In this document: positions 52,177-62,694 of the stretch, piece after piece
How the letters are laid out: each line of letters opens with the position of its first letter
Position numbering within the stretch: the stretch's first letter is position 1
Source of the DNA: Craspedostauros australis
Lineage: Eukaryota; Bacillariophyta; Bacillariophyceae; Mastogloiales; Achnanthaceae
Reading direction: 5' to 3'
DNA: 64,000 bases
Assembly (NCBI GenBank): GCA_026770025.1
Contig: JAMXDE010000065.1
Span: 186,001-250,000 of the forward strand
Program-made: the position numbers and the translations under genes
Notes under the pieces: generated by a model
Told to the model about the DNA's origin: nothing
The model's database searches: none
Seen by the model: only the letters and a program-made list of their open reading frames with translations

Positions 52177-54762
52177 TCACAGCTCGTCGTTCATGTCGTC
52201 GCTTCCTGCACTGCTGTCATGTTCCTCGCCATCGTCATCAGTTCCGTCTTCATCATAGTACACATATTCATAGTCGTATCCGTATACGTATTCGTCCTGG
52301 TATTCTTCATCCTCCAAGTCGTAGGAATCGTCGTTTGGCTCCCACCAACGACCCTCCGCGCCAACACTTTGTAAGTACTCCACAATCTCATGATTCACGC
52401 CGTTGTATTTGATGGCGATGGACAGCGGAGACAGACCTCTCCCGAAATCATGCTGGCTGTTCACATCTGCATCGTGTTGTATCAGGAACTCGACAATATC
52501 GGTGCGTCCCATCCGTGCCGCCTCGTGGATCGGCTGCGAATAGATTGGTACATAGTACGAGTGCATGTGCGTTCCGTTTCATTCCGTCGCAAAGAAGTAG
52601 AGGCGAAATCGGTGATCAGATACGCAAGACGGGAATAGAGCATGTGGGCATCCACAAGCGGAGGCTGAAGGGGAGGAGAATAGGCTCAAGGACAGAGGGA
52701 TGCCGGTTTGAATGATGGGGTTTTGCAGCCGTACAAGCACTAATACTCACCTCCCACCCATCTTTGTCAAACTCATACAGGCTTTCGATGTCATCCTTCG
52801 CGAATCGACGGAGAGCATCCATGTCACCGTCACAGACAGCCGCATGGACCTGTGTTTCTGAGCAGTTGTGATCTTGTCGGCTCTATCGCAGCGGAGTCAT
52901 GCACACCCAGAATGGAGATAGAAGTAGGTACGCATGCAGAGTGTGAGTATGGTGGTTTGGTCAAAGCAAGTGCCATGGAGACCGCACTTACAATCGCCGA
53001 GCACGATCACATCCACGCTCATCGCAGCACCATTCTTCATCACCAAGCCGTCATCAGCTCGCAGAGTCCGCGAACACTTACATCGAGGTACTCCTCGCGC
53101 TGGTATTGACCTTCGGGAGATCCAGCGATGATGTACGGCGGAAGGTCAGGATCCTCGATATTCACAAACGGCCGTCCATCAACGAAGCTGATTGGTTCGA
53201 AATGGATGAAGATGTTGGCGTAGTATCTGCCCTTCAGCGGGAACGGTCGCTGATTCATCGTGCAAATGGATGTGATAGCCGGTATGTACGAGTAGAGTTG
53301 ATAGGAGGAACAAAGCACGATGGTATGGTATGGAATGGTATGATAGTTGTGAGCCAGACCGTGCGTAAAGATTTAGCAAAAGTAAAGCCCCCTCCCTTCG
53401 ATCATCGCTTGTCGACCACTGGAGCATCAACCATGATTTCTGCCGCTTCATCTTGTGCCCGGTCAAACAACACATCTGCAGCCGCGTTCACATTTGAATC
53501 CGCACGATACTTACGCCATGGACAACCGTGGCGGACTCGTACAGGATCATCTCGCCAGGCTCCATCGTGATGTTCACTGCCAACCCATCGCGGCCGTACA
53601 CTTCGAGAGGCCAGGCTTCATCAACATCTTGCGCGACGTTCACAATCGCGGATGAGATGCGGGGCAAGGTGTCGCAGTGCGGGATGAGCACGGCACCTTC
53701 GTTGTAGACGCGCACGCCGTAGACGCCGAACATCTGCTGCTTCATCCCTGTCCATGCTTCGATCGTTCTTTGCGCAGCTTCGGCAACGGCCTTCTGGAGT
53801 GTGTATCCACCACCTTCGAGGTCGTCGTTGTCGATGCTCACCATTTCCTTGTGTGCACATGATGACATGCGGTGCGATAGAATCAAATCGGAGGAGGATA
53901 GTAGATTTCATTGAGTTGGATTTGGTCAGCTGCGCTGAATGGTTCTATCCCACACTATCCGCTCGCTATCCACTCGCTACTCGTACGAGCATGCCTGTCT
54001 CACAGGCGATGCCTCCCGCTTTGCACTTCGTCACTCACCGTTGGGCTCTCCCAGTTATTCGTGTAGATGTCGCCCATATTTCTTTCCTCTTCATGCCTTC
54101 GGTCCTTGTTCTTCTCCCAAAACATGTTGACTAACTCCACAACCTCGCTCGGTGCTCGGGTTTTGAGATACCCCGTCTCCGTGAAGTTCTGCGGTCGTGG
54201 TGGCAAGTGATGAATATGAGGATGTTGAGGAGAGTTGTACATCAAGGGCAACACATACCTGCGGCGCTTCCCGCAGACCTCCCCGATAGACTCACTCACA
54301 TGCTCCAGCAACAACAGCAGCAACAACAGCAGCAGCCATGGCAACGCACACAATGTGAACATGAACGCAGACGTAGAGCACGAAGCATCCTGCAAGTCCA
54401 CTCACCCGTATCGACATCGGCTGACGGGCATTGTCTTCGAGTCGTTCCACCTCATTCTCATCGCATATCTCACCATGCACTTTGCGACATCCATCCATAT
54501 ATTCCTTGTAGAACTTTGCCTTGTCGCCCAAATCTTGCGCACACTTTGACAGGTCGGTCGAGAAGACTGGATACGAGCAGTCGAAGCCATATCGCTTTCC
54601 ATCTGGACCGTCTGCAGTACCTTGCGATGGCATCTGCGCTGATGCTGATGCTGCAGCAGCCACCCAGTTGGACACCAAAGCAGTTGCCAAAATGATGGCT
54701 AACCTAACTGATCGCTTGATACAGTTGCATCTCAGTGACGCTTGCATGACTGATTTCGACAT
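52177..54762 (-). CDS. prolyl 4-hydroxylase-ankyrin protein A, six exons, C-terminal NDEL
   Basis: Predicted 487 residues. Exons are 54406-54762, 54039-54188, 53515-53847, 53082-53249, 52751-52849 and 52177-52533. All five introns are phase 0, with GTGAGT or GTAAGT donors and AG acceptors. A hydrophobic N-terminal segment (VRLAIILATALVSNWVAAA) is a signal peptide or anchor. A Cys-containing segment (YGFDCSYPVFSTDLSKC, YMDGCRKVHGEIC) precedes the Fe(II)/2-oxoglutarate dioxygenase domain. The iron ligands are His226-x-Asp228 (LIPHCD) and His279 (VVHG), followed by RPFPLKGRYYANIFIHFEP at the 2-oxoglutarate end. Ankyrin-like repeats (AVCDGDMDALRRF, PIHEAARMGRTDIVEFL, GLSPLSIAI) and an acidic Tyr/Asp tail follow. 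The protein ends NDEL, an ER-retrieval-like signal. It likely hydroxylates proline in secretory proteins. A further in-frame ATG at 54810 is possible. It is a tandem paralogue of the gene at 55532-58170. Confidence 0.85.
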
Positions 54763-54908
54763 TGGTGATGCTGCCGCTGACTGATGATCCAGTTGCGGTG
54801 TCTGCGACATCAACGACCCTGACCTTCTCAAACTCGATGTCCTTCGATCGGAAAGACTGGCAAGTGGCTGATTGTTGCTCGTTCCTCTCTGGAGTTGCCA
54901 CCTCTTCG

Positions 54909-54940
<32 letters not shown>

Positions 54941-55531
54941 AGAGCCGGATCTTCTCTGTTGAGCTTGCTCTTGTGGTGCTACTGTCTCCCCACATGAATG
55001 CGACGTGCTCAGGGTGTGACATGGCGCCAACCATACGAATTGTGCAGAGAGTGGGGATAGCAAAGAAAGGAGATCGGGAGATGCCACCATCGTTGCTTCT
55101 TTCTTTCTTCTCTTCTCTCGTAATTGTTCGTGTTGGTGCCATCGCCGTTGATTTGCGGTCATTGCCAATTTTTGAATTTGAAATCCGAAGCCGTCGTTGC
55201 GTTCGTGAATCAATCAATCCCGTAAAGTCAATCAAGTCGAATCGTGATGTGTTGTTGGAATCATCTCATCGTCCACCATCTAACTACCGACACGAGGCAA
55301 GCGATTCATTCGTTCGGAGATGGCACAACAACGGCGCCATAGAGACGATCTGGTAGAGCACGCAGGACCAGCCCTCATTGTTATTCTATAAAATTGTGAG
55401 AATCATTGCGACAACTGCATTCTCTTCGTTTGGCGCAGTTGATCGATTGTGAAACGAAGCTTGTCGGCTTGATGTTATTCCGGGGAAGCAGCTTGGTGAA
55501 ACTTGATGTATCAACGCTCGGTCACCCACCG
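54763..55531. other. spacer between the two P4H-ankyrin genes
   Basis: It holds the promoter of P4H-ankyrin A and the 3' UTR of P4H-ankyrin B. A CT tract (54909-54933), read as GA on the coding strand, lies about 150 bases upstream of the chosen start of gene A. No ORF is supported. Confidence 0.5.
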
Positions 55532-58170
55532 CTACAGCTCTTCATGGCTGTCCTCATCTTCTTCTTCTTCGTCGTCGTCATCATCTTCCTCATCCTCCTC
55601 TTCGTCTTCTCCTTCATATTCTTCGTCGTCCTCGTCCTCATCATCATACTCACCATCATCATACGAATTCTCATTGTCATACTCATCTTCTTCGTAGAAC
55701 TCATTGTTTGGTTCCCACGTGTGGGCCTCGGCCTTGATCTCGTACAGGTACTTCACTAGCTCGTGATCTGGGCCATTGTGCTTGATGGCGAGGGATAACG
55801 GAGATAGTCCTCGGCCAAAGTCATTCTGGCTGTTCACTTGACCGCCGTGTTCGACCAACAGCTTCATTATTTCAATGTCGCCAACACGAGCTGCTTCATG
55901 GATCGGCTTCGCACATCGTTGAGTTTGAGTCACAAAACGGTAGAGCATGCCATGGTGATCATGCGGTCCAATGATGCATTCGATGGTTGGATTGAGAAAT
56001 GAAGATGCAATTCACGTTGGTGCTGAGAACACTGGTCTGCATCAGCATGATGTGACAGCACAAAAACACAAATGACGCCGTTTCAACGCCACGTCAACAG
56101 CAATGGAATACCCATAACAGCAGCACAAAGGACTTACCGCCCAACCGTCTGCGTCCAAAACATGTAGGTGATTCGCGTCCTCTTCTACGTACTCGCGAAG
56201 AGTGTCGATGTCGCCCTCACAAACCGCTTCATGGGCTCCGCCGTGCGCACATTCGTGTTTTTGCCGCCACTGACACGTTCGGTGATCGAGCACGTGGATG
56301 GTTGGGGATACGCCGAAGGAGAGAGGGAGCGAGAGGCACTGGTGAGCTTGATCCATCGGAGGTGCTTTTCAAGTCTGTGGTCCTCCAAGTCATGCGCTCA
56401 CGAGTATGATGGAAACCGGGAGGAAAGGTAGCGTGCTTCAGAGGGAAAGGATCGAATCGATCGAGTGTCGATTCGCAGCCAACTTACATCAAGGTACTCT
56501 TCATGCTGGTAATCGGCTTCGGCAGAGCCCGCTTGGATGTATGGAGGGAGATCCGGATCTTGTATGTTCAAGAATGGACTGCCGTCCATGAAACCGGTTG
56601 GTTCGAAGTGAATGAAGACGTTCGCGTAGTACCGACCTTTCAATGGGAACGGCCGCTGTGGGTTTCAAATAGCCAAGGCAGATCGAACACAGAGAGGAAC
56701 GGAAGGCAGAGCAGTATACAGCATCATCCAAAGATATTTGGTGAGTTGATTGATGCCATGAGAGTATCTCGCTTTCAATCCGATTGTACTCAACTCCTGC
56801 ATCATTCAAAGACAGCAATTCCAATCCAATCCAATCCAATTCAGTCACATGGTACAGTGCAAAGTCAAAGTCAACGTCAACGTCCACACTCGTACGTACC
56901 CCATGGATGATTGTGCCGGACTCGTACAGGACCATATCCCCTGGCTTCATAGTGACGTTGACGGCAATGCCATCGTGGCCATACACCTCGATTGGCCAGT
57001 CTTCGTCGACATCCTGCGCGACGTTGACGATGGCCGAGGAGATCAATGGCATGCGGTCGCAGTGCGGACTCAGCACTGCTCCCTCATTGTAGACTCGCAC
57101 GCCGTACACGCTCGACATCCGCTGTTTCATCCCCGTCCACTCTTCGATGGTGGCCTTCGCTGCATCGGCGATAGCACTCGACAAGTCCCACCCGCCACCT
57201 TCCAATTCTTCGTCCTCGACAGACACGAAGTCCTGATCGTGGCGCAGCAATGAACGTTGCAATTGTGGACGGATGTTTCCAGTATACGACAATGTGTAGA
57301 AGCGGCATGACGAATTGAGTGCTTGATGCAAGCGGCACACAGCAAAGTACAAAGCACTCTCTGGATATATTTGGCGCACATGATCGTGACGGATGATCTT
57401 CTGGTCCATCCACAGCCCATCGCTCCAAAATTGACTTACCGTCGGCATCGCCCAGTGATTGGTGTGGATATTACCAGACAACCATTCCTCCTCAGATCTG
57501 TGATCCTTGTTCTTCTCCCAAAAGTCCTTGATCAGCTCAACGACATTGTCTGGCGCACGGATCTTCATGAAACCTGTGTCTGTGAAATTCTGCAAATGGA
57601 TGTAGATGTGGATGTGCATGCGAATGCTTGGGATCACCAATGCGATTGATGAGGTGCGTGAGGACTCGTATATCGTACGTACGACGGAACATTGAAAAGT
57701 CGCCACAGAATAGAGTGCTCCAAGCCATCCGCCATGGAGTGCATGAAATCGAAACAAGTAACCGCAACCACAACCACAACCACAACACAAATGAAGTCCA
57801 GATGATCGCACACTCTACGAGTACGTACCTTCAACGACGCAGGCTGCCGTATGTTCTTGGCAATGCGATCTTCTTCGTTGACGTCGCAGTTCTCCCCGAA
57901 CTTAGCTCGGCATCCATCCATGTAATCCTTGTAGAACGCGCCCTTGTCACCCAAATCTCGTGGGCAGTTGGACAGATCTGTTGACATGATGGCGAAGGAG
58001 CAATCGAATCCGTACGGAATGTCATCGTTGCTGATCGATTGGCCACTCCCCGTCGTTGTCGTTGTAGCCGTCGCCGTTGCTGTGATATCAGTGATCGCCG
58101 TGAGGATGATCGTGAAGCCGAAGATCGCCGCCAATGCTTGATTGCTTCTGATGTGGCTGCGGCTGTTCAT
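55532..58170 (-). CDS. prolyl 4-hydroxylase-ankyrin protein B, six exons, C-terminal HEEL
   Basis: Predicted 499 residues. Exons are 57829-58170, 57440-57589, 56900-57232, 56488-56655, 56138-56269 and 55532-55906, all joined in phase 0. Exons 2, 3 and 4 (150, 333 and 168 bases) are exactly the size of those in gene A. The N-terminus has a hydrophobic segment (ALAAIFGFTIILTAI). The Cys-containing region (YGFDCSFAIMSTDLSNC) and the dioxygenase domain follow, with His221-x-Asp223 (LSPHCD), His274 (TIIHG) and RPFPLKGRYYANVFIHFEP. Then come two or three ankyrin repeats (AVCEGDIDTLREYV, PIHEAARVGDIEIMKLLVEHG, GLSPLSLAI) and a very acidic tail of about 60 residues. The last four residues, HEEL, resemble HDEL. 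Exon 5 is 11 codons longer than in gene A, with an extra His/Cys/Gly stretch. An upstream in-frame ATG at 58293 is possible. Confidence 0.85.
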
Positions 58171-61100
58171 GGTGACGACAAAGGTGATGAAGGCCACGAT
58201 GGGATTCTGGCTTGGTGGTGTGCTCGTTGTGTGCTGTGCCTCACTCTCCCGATCTGCTGTCTCCTCAAGTGGTTTCTCTTGTGATTGCTGCATGCAGAAC
58301 GACGAAAGGTCGACGACAGTGCGGGCGGAGGGGAGGGACCAATGCAACCGTGCTCGTTTCTTCGATTGCTGATCCACCGAAAGAGAAGTTTGATGGGAGG
58401 AACAGATGTGACAAGATCGTTGGAGGGTTGTATTCTACACTAGATGTCCAAGATCACTCGATCTCGATCTTGATTCAACCGTCAATCGTCGTCGCTCGGA
58501 TGCTGGCGATGGCACTCTAAAGAGAGAGAGAGAGAGAGTATCTGGCTTGATGTCTGTGTTGCTGATGTTGTTGTTGTTGATGTTGTGATGAGTACGATCC
58601 CATGGGCTATGACAGTGATTGTGTTCTGTTTTGCGCATTGGGCGACCGTTGACCCAAAATTGGCTTCTCTCGTCGGTTACCCAGTCGTGTATGATACTTC
58701 CACTCGTGAGTAATTCAAACCACAGAAAAGGCTATGAAATGAAGCTAGATACATGCCAGACATGCAACACCGATCCCACCATCTTCGATGTCAAGGTCAG
58801 GATGGGCAGCACCAGTCTACAAGTTACTCTACGAGTTACTCATACAAGTGCGACCAAGATTTGAATAGTACAGAACTGCTGTGATCAGTTTATGCGCCGA
58901 CGTCATTTGCGTGACAAGTCTGCTTGTTGAATCATTGTCAGATCGCTGTCGAATCATTGGCTGATGTGGATTCACTTGGATGTGGCGATCACTATCGATG
59001 CGTTGCGCCCCCCATCTTGCCTCATTTTCGTTGCATTCCGTACGTTGATTCGGCCAACTCGACACACCACAGCTGCCCTATTGGGCCGAACATCTACGAA
59101 GGCGCACGTTCAGCCACCTCCGTCAGCGGAGTGTGGTTCCCATGGCGTGCAACTGCGCGATGTTGGTTGCAACCTCTTGTCGGCACAAATCGGTCACCTG
59201 TCAAACAAGCAGCGCTTTGATGATCCTACCTGTGCTTCAGGCCAGTCCTGCAGAGTACCAGGTATGGACATCCCTTCCCATGCAACCGCATGTCAGCAAG
59301 ACATCGCCGTGCGTTTCATTGCATGCGGTCGTCCTCTGGAGAGACTCGTGCATGCTCGCTATGTCACTGTTCATTATGATGTGATGTGATGAAATCAAAC
59401 ATCAGAAGAGAGCCGATGAAGTTGTGAGAGAGTGTAGCATCGGTAGTAGCGCATTGGCAGTTGCAAGCTCAACAGGAACAAAGCAAAACAAAACAATCCA
59501 TCGCATTCATTTGATGGCTTCGACGGACTGATGATGCGATGCTCCCATCCTTGTACGCCAGTAGATGATCTGACATGGCCTGATACACGAAGAGCTCAGC
59601 TGGGTTGTTCAATAACAGTTTCATGACACGTGAATGGTCGGGGAGACTAAGCCCCTTTCAGTGTAGCTGGTTCATGGTAAAATCATCGCTCGTTCGCTGT
59701 GGCCATGCGGTCGATCATCTCCTGCGCATCATCGTATTTGTCGCCAGTGTTGAAGTCATCATCGTCGTCGTTTGGAACGGACACGATCTTCGCAAGGAGC
59801 TCCGGAGAAACCTCCACAGAACCAACACCGCCACCACCCAACATGTGTCACAATGGACCATGGATGCCTCACTCATCAAAGCGCACTGAAAGTGCACAAC
59901 TCCCTCGCGGGAGAGACTGCGAACGTGAATGCATGCGATCCATCGTGACGAAGGATTGCGACTGAGCAATTCAGGGAGGCTGAGTGATTTTTCATGTGCA
60001 TCTCCAAATTGGGTTCAGAGTCTGGTTCATGAATGGCTTCGTCACTGCTCTCGAGCGTTGGATCGTGTGATAACACAATAAGCCGTCATTGCGCTGCCAT
60101 TGCGCTTGGACTCTTCCTGGCTGAATGCGCGCCTGTCCATGCCTGCGGGAGGTCGTGGTGGAATAGCTTACTCTACATAGTACAGATACTCTAGCTCGCA
60201 CATGAACGGAATGGGAAGATCTCTGTGACTTGTGGGGCATACCTGCGCTAGTCGCGTTCTTCGAATTGGTCCATCGTTGTGGCCATGGCTTTGGCTGTTG
60301 GAATGGTCGTGACTGCTGCCTTTCTCATGACATGCTGGATAGGTTGCTTGGCGACTTGTACCATGCACAAGTATAATGCTCTACACGTATGAGTATTGCA
60401 TAATTGTGTGGAGATCGGAGGCAGCGTTGCGAGGAAGAGGTCGGATGGCGGGGTATCGCAGACGATCTTGTTGGCCTCTGTTGTGGTCGTTGTTTTGGTC
60501 GGTGTGTCTCGGTCATCCAAACGATGTGTTGTGCTTCGTCGTGTTGTGATTTGTGTGCGTGGCTGTTGTGCTTCCTCATGGGCGTCTGTCCACCATTCCA
60601 ATAGGTCACGAATAACTAGTGACTCAAGTCTATCTAGAGAGAGAGAGAGAGAGAGGAGTAGAACAAAGTGTCCCAAGTCCTATGGCACAAGTCACCGCCT
60701 TCATGCCATTGTACCATTCGTGTTGCTACAAATAGAGAGGTGATGGATGGGGAATAGATTATTGAGTGGAGAGTATAGAGTATAGTTGAACTCTATTCGA
60801 TGACGTTGACAAGCCTTGCGTTCTATGAGTGGTCGTGACGATACTCTATGTAGAGAGAAAGTGCGTACATACGATCGGCGACCTCATTCGACCCCAACCA
60901 CATTCATACCTCTTCCAGGAGCCTTTGTTTGCGCAAAGGTGACGTCCAAGACCTCCACCTCCACACCCACAAGTATCTGATTCTTGTCGTCGCAACGAAT
61001 GGATGAGGAACAACTTCAAGAGAAGGAACCATCCGATCTCAACACACCAAGTATATATTGATATGGAAGACTGTTTAGGAGGTGGAAGCACCGCAGTTGT

Positions 61101-61195
61101 CGTGAAGGCGTTATCAACTACTCCATTATGCTTGTGCGCATACATTAGAAACATTGGAACCGACATGGGAGGAGTACTACACTGTACTCTACGCT
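58171..61195. other. 3-kb region with few coding signals
   Basis: It contains GA tracts at 58521-58538 and 60636-60655 and the 53-residue ORF listed separately. A 38-codon ORF on the minus strand starts at about 60364 (MVQVAKQPIQHVMRK) and ends in TAG. Other open frames overlap on both strands and are not recognised. The left end should carry the P4H-ankyrin B promoter. Confidence 0.4.
59683..59844 (-). CDS. possible 53-residue small protein
   Basis: ATG at 59844, TGA at 59683-59685. The product begins MLGGGGVGSVEVSPELLAKI, continues with VPNDDDDDFNTGDKYDDA and ends QEMIDRMATANER. Composition (Gly cap, amphipathic helix, acidic stretch, second helix) and GC-rich third positions look like a real coding exon rather than chance. 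No splice acceptor lies between the preceding in-frame stop and the ATG, so it would have to be a complete small gene or begin here. The family is not recognised. Confidence 0.35.
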   Translation of the reverse strand: MLGGGGVGSVEVSPELLAKIVSVPNDDDDDFNTGDKYDDAQEMIDRMATANER

Positions 61196-61891
61196 CTATG
61201 TACTCTCTTTCGCAGCTTCCTGCTTCGCTGCTTCTGCACAGATCCATCGTTTCTCGTTGCACCACAGAAGTAGCTTGCCAAGGGAATTATTTGGGATGAT
61301 TGCAAAGGACCATCTCAATCTATATGAGTCTGGCTGATCGTGCAGTTGCTCCACAAGGTGTGTTGTTGTGCATGTGCATTGGGCCACGCAACAGGTGGTT
61401 CGCGACTCATAGCGCCGATTCCATGGGTCGAAATCTAGTTCGGTGATCGTGGAACGAAATCTGTACGTGCTGTTGTGCCCCATAGTGAGCTTGAAATCGT
61501 ACTTGGAACCAACTCGGGAATGATTGGCATGGATACCACGTCCGGTGTCTGTATCTGATTCTGCATCTGTGTCTGCGTCTGTGCCAGCCCTATTGCATGA
61601 TTGTATGGAGGCAGAGTGCGAATGCAATAGCGAGCGAAGGATGCTCCAGAAGACCTTGCTGTAGTTGTTGAAATCGGTGAGAATGAGGAAGATCAGCTCA
61701 GCAGGATGTTCTATCTTGACCAAGTGCGCCACAGTCAAACAACCCTTGGTTGTATCCATGCGAGTATTGGTCTCCATAATGTATGATGGCCTGTGAGCAA
61801 GCTGATCACATCCAGGTTCGGTCAGCTCATCGCTGGTCTCACAGATGCACTGGATTGATAAGGCGATACTTGGATTCCCCATTGTGTTCAT
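61196..61891 (-). CDS. probable SRPBCC/START-like lipid-binding protein
   Basis: 231 residues from the ATG at 61891; upstream codons stay open but begin at no ATG. The block LTVAHLVKIEHPAELIFLIL with TDFNNYSKVFWSI looks like the first strand and helix of the START/polyketide-cyclase (SRPBCC) fold, which usually reads I.APPE.VW..LTDF..Y. Further strands follow as SKYDFKLTMGHNSTYRFRSTITELDFDP, broken here after the first: SKYDFKLTM and TYRFRSTITELDF. An acidic Thr/Asp repeat (DADTDAESDTDTG) is inserted between them. The end, SLGKLLLWCNEKRW with AEAAKQEA, fits the long C-terminal helix of the fold. Ligand and location are unknown; there is no signal peptide. More exons upstream are possible, because the conserved part starts about 70 residues in. 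Confidence 0.45.
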   Translation of the reverse strand: MNTMGNPSIALSIQCICETSDELTEPGCDQLAHRPSYIMETNTRMDTTKGCLTVAHLVKIEHPAELIFLILTDFNNYSKVFWSILRSLLHSHSASIQSCNRAGTDADTDAESDTDTGRGIHANHSRVGSKYDFKLTMGHNSTYRFRSTITELDFDPWNRRYESRTTCCVAQCTCTTTHLVEQLHDQPDSYRLRWSFAIIPNNSLGKLLLWCNEKRWICAEAAKQEAAKEST

Positions 61892-62694
61892 GCAAGGATG
61901 GGCTATTTCCCTTGAGGTGTCACTTTTCAGGGTGGATGAAGCAGCTGGTTGCCTGGCCGAAGTAGGACTTGGTGTCACTGTATTCGTTCTATGACAGCGT
62001 CCACACTTTCGTAACAGGTGCCGTGGGTATGCAGACTCCTGGCTTGATGCTGGTACACCCAACGATCAAGTACATCCGTTGCATGGTGTATGGTACTATT
62101 CTATCATTGTATACTCAGCTACCCAAAGCTCCCTGACCGAGACTATCACCAATCAACAATGTGAGGCGTGTGGCAGAGTGCGACGTGGTAGGCATGTCAA
62201 CGCAAGGAAGCAGCTTTTGGCTCCGTAGATCCCATCCCAGAGATGTTGGCTTTGGCATCCTCCTTTGTCGCTGTGCTGCGACGACGCAAACACAACAAAT
62301 GAGCGTCATCAGACGTGTGAGGTTGTTCGTGAATTTGTGGAACACGCTCGTGCAAATGGTCGCGACATGATGCGCGCAATTTCTGAGTCGTACATGACTC
62401 TCCACCACGTCTTTACGGCGTCCGTTCATGGCACATCCACAACAAATGTACGAATAATGAATCAATCCACCGCATGCCCCATCAATCAGAACCCAAACGC
62501 AGAACAACCAACCAACCAACTCACGTCAGAACCACTCATTCTTCCATCATTCTTCCACCATTCCGACCTCCTCTCGGAACGACACATGGCGGAGCAGACT
62601 CCTATTCTCGCATACATAACCAACACACGCACAATCCATAGAGGAGATAGACACAGACAGGCAACTAATCAGGCAGACAAAGGAGCAACAAGTG
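61892..62694. other. divergent intergenic region, SRPBCC-like / TYW3-TYW2
   Basis: About 800 bases between two divergent genes. Short open frames exist on both strands without recognisable content. The right end should be the promoter and 5' UTR of the TYW3-TYW2 gene. Confidence 0.4.

Noticed and set aside
53185-53205. GGTTCGAA words here and near 56607 that look like a tRNA B box
   Set aside because: They encode HFEP of the prolyl 4-hydroxylase domain and have no tRNA stem structure around them.
58171-58377. Extension of P4H-ankyrin B to a frame start at 58377
   Set aside because: That codon is GTG, not ATG. The first in-frame ATGs are 58293 and 58170, and the inner one places the signal segment near the N-terminus.
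61892-62062. Extension of the SRPBCC-like gene to 62062
   Set aside because: The codon there is TTG; the first supported ATG is 61891.
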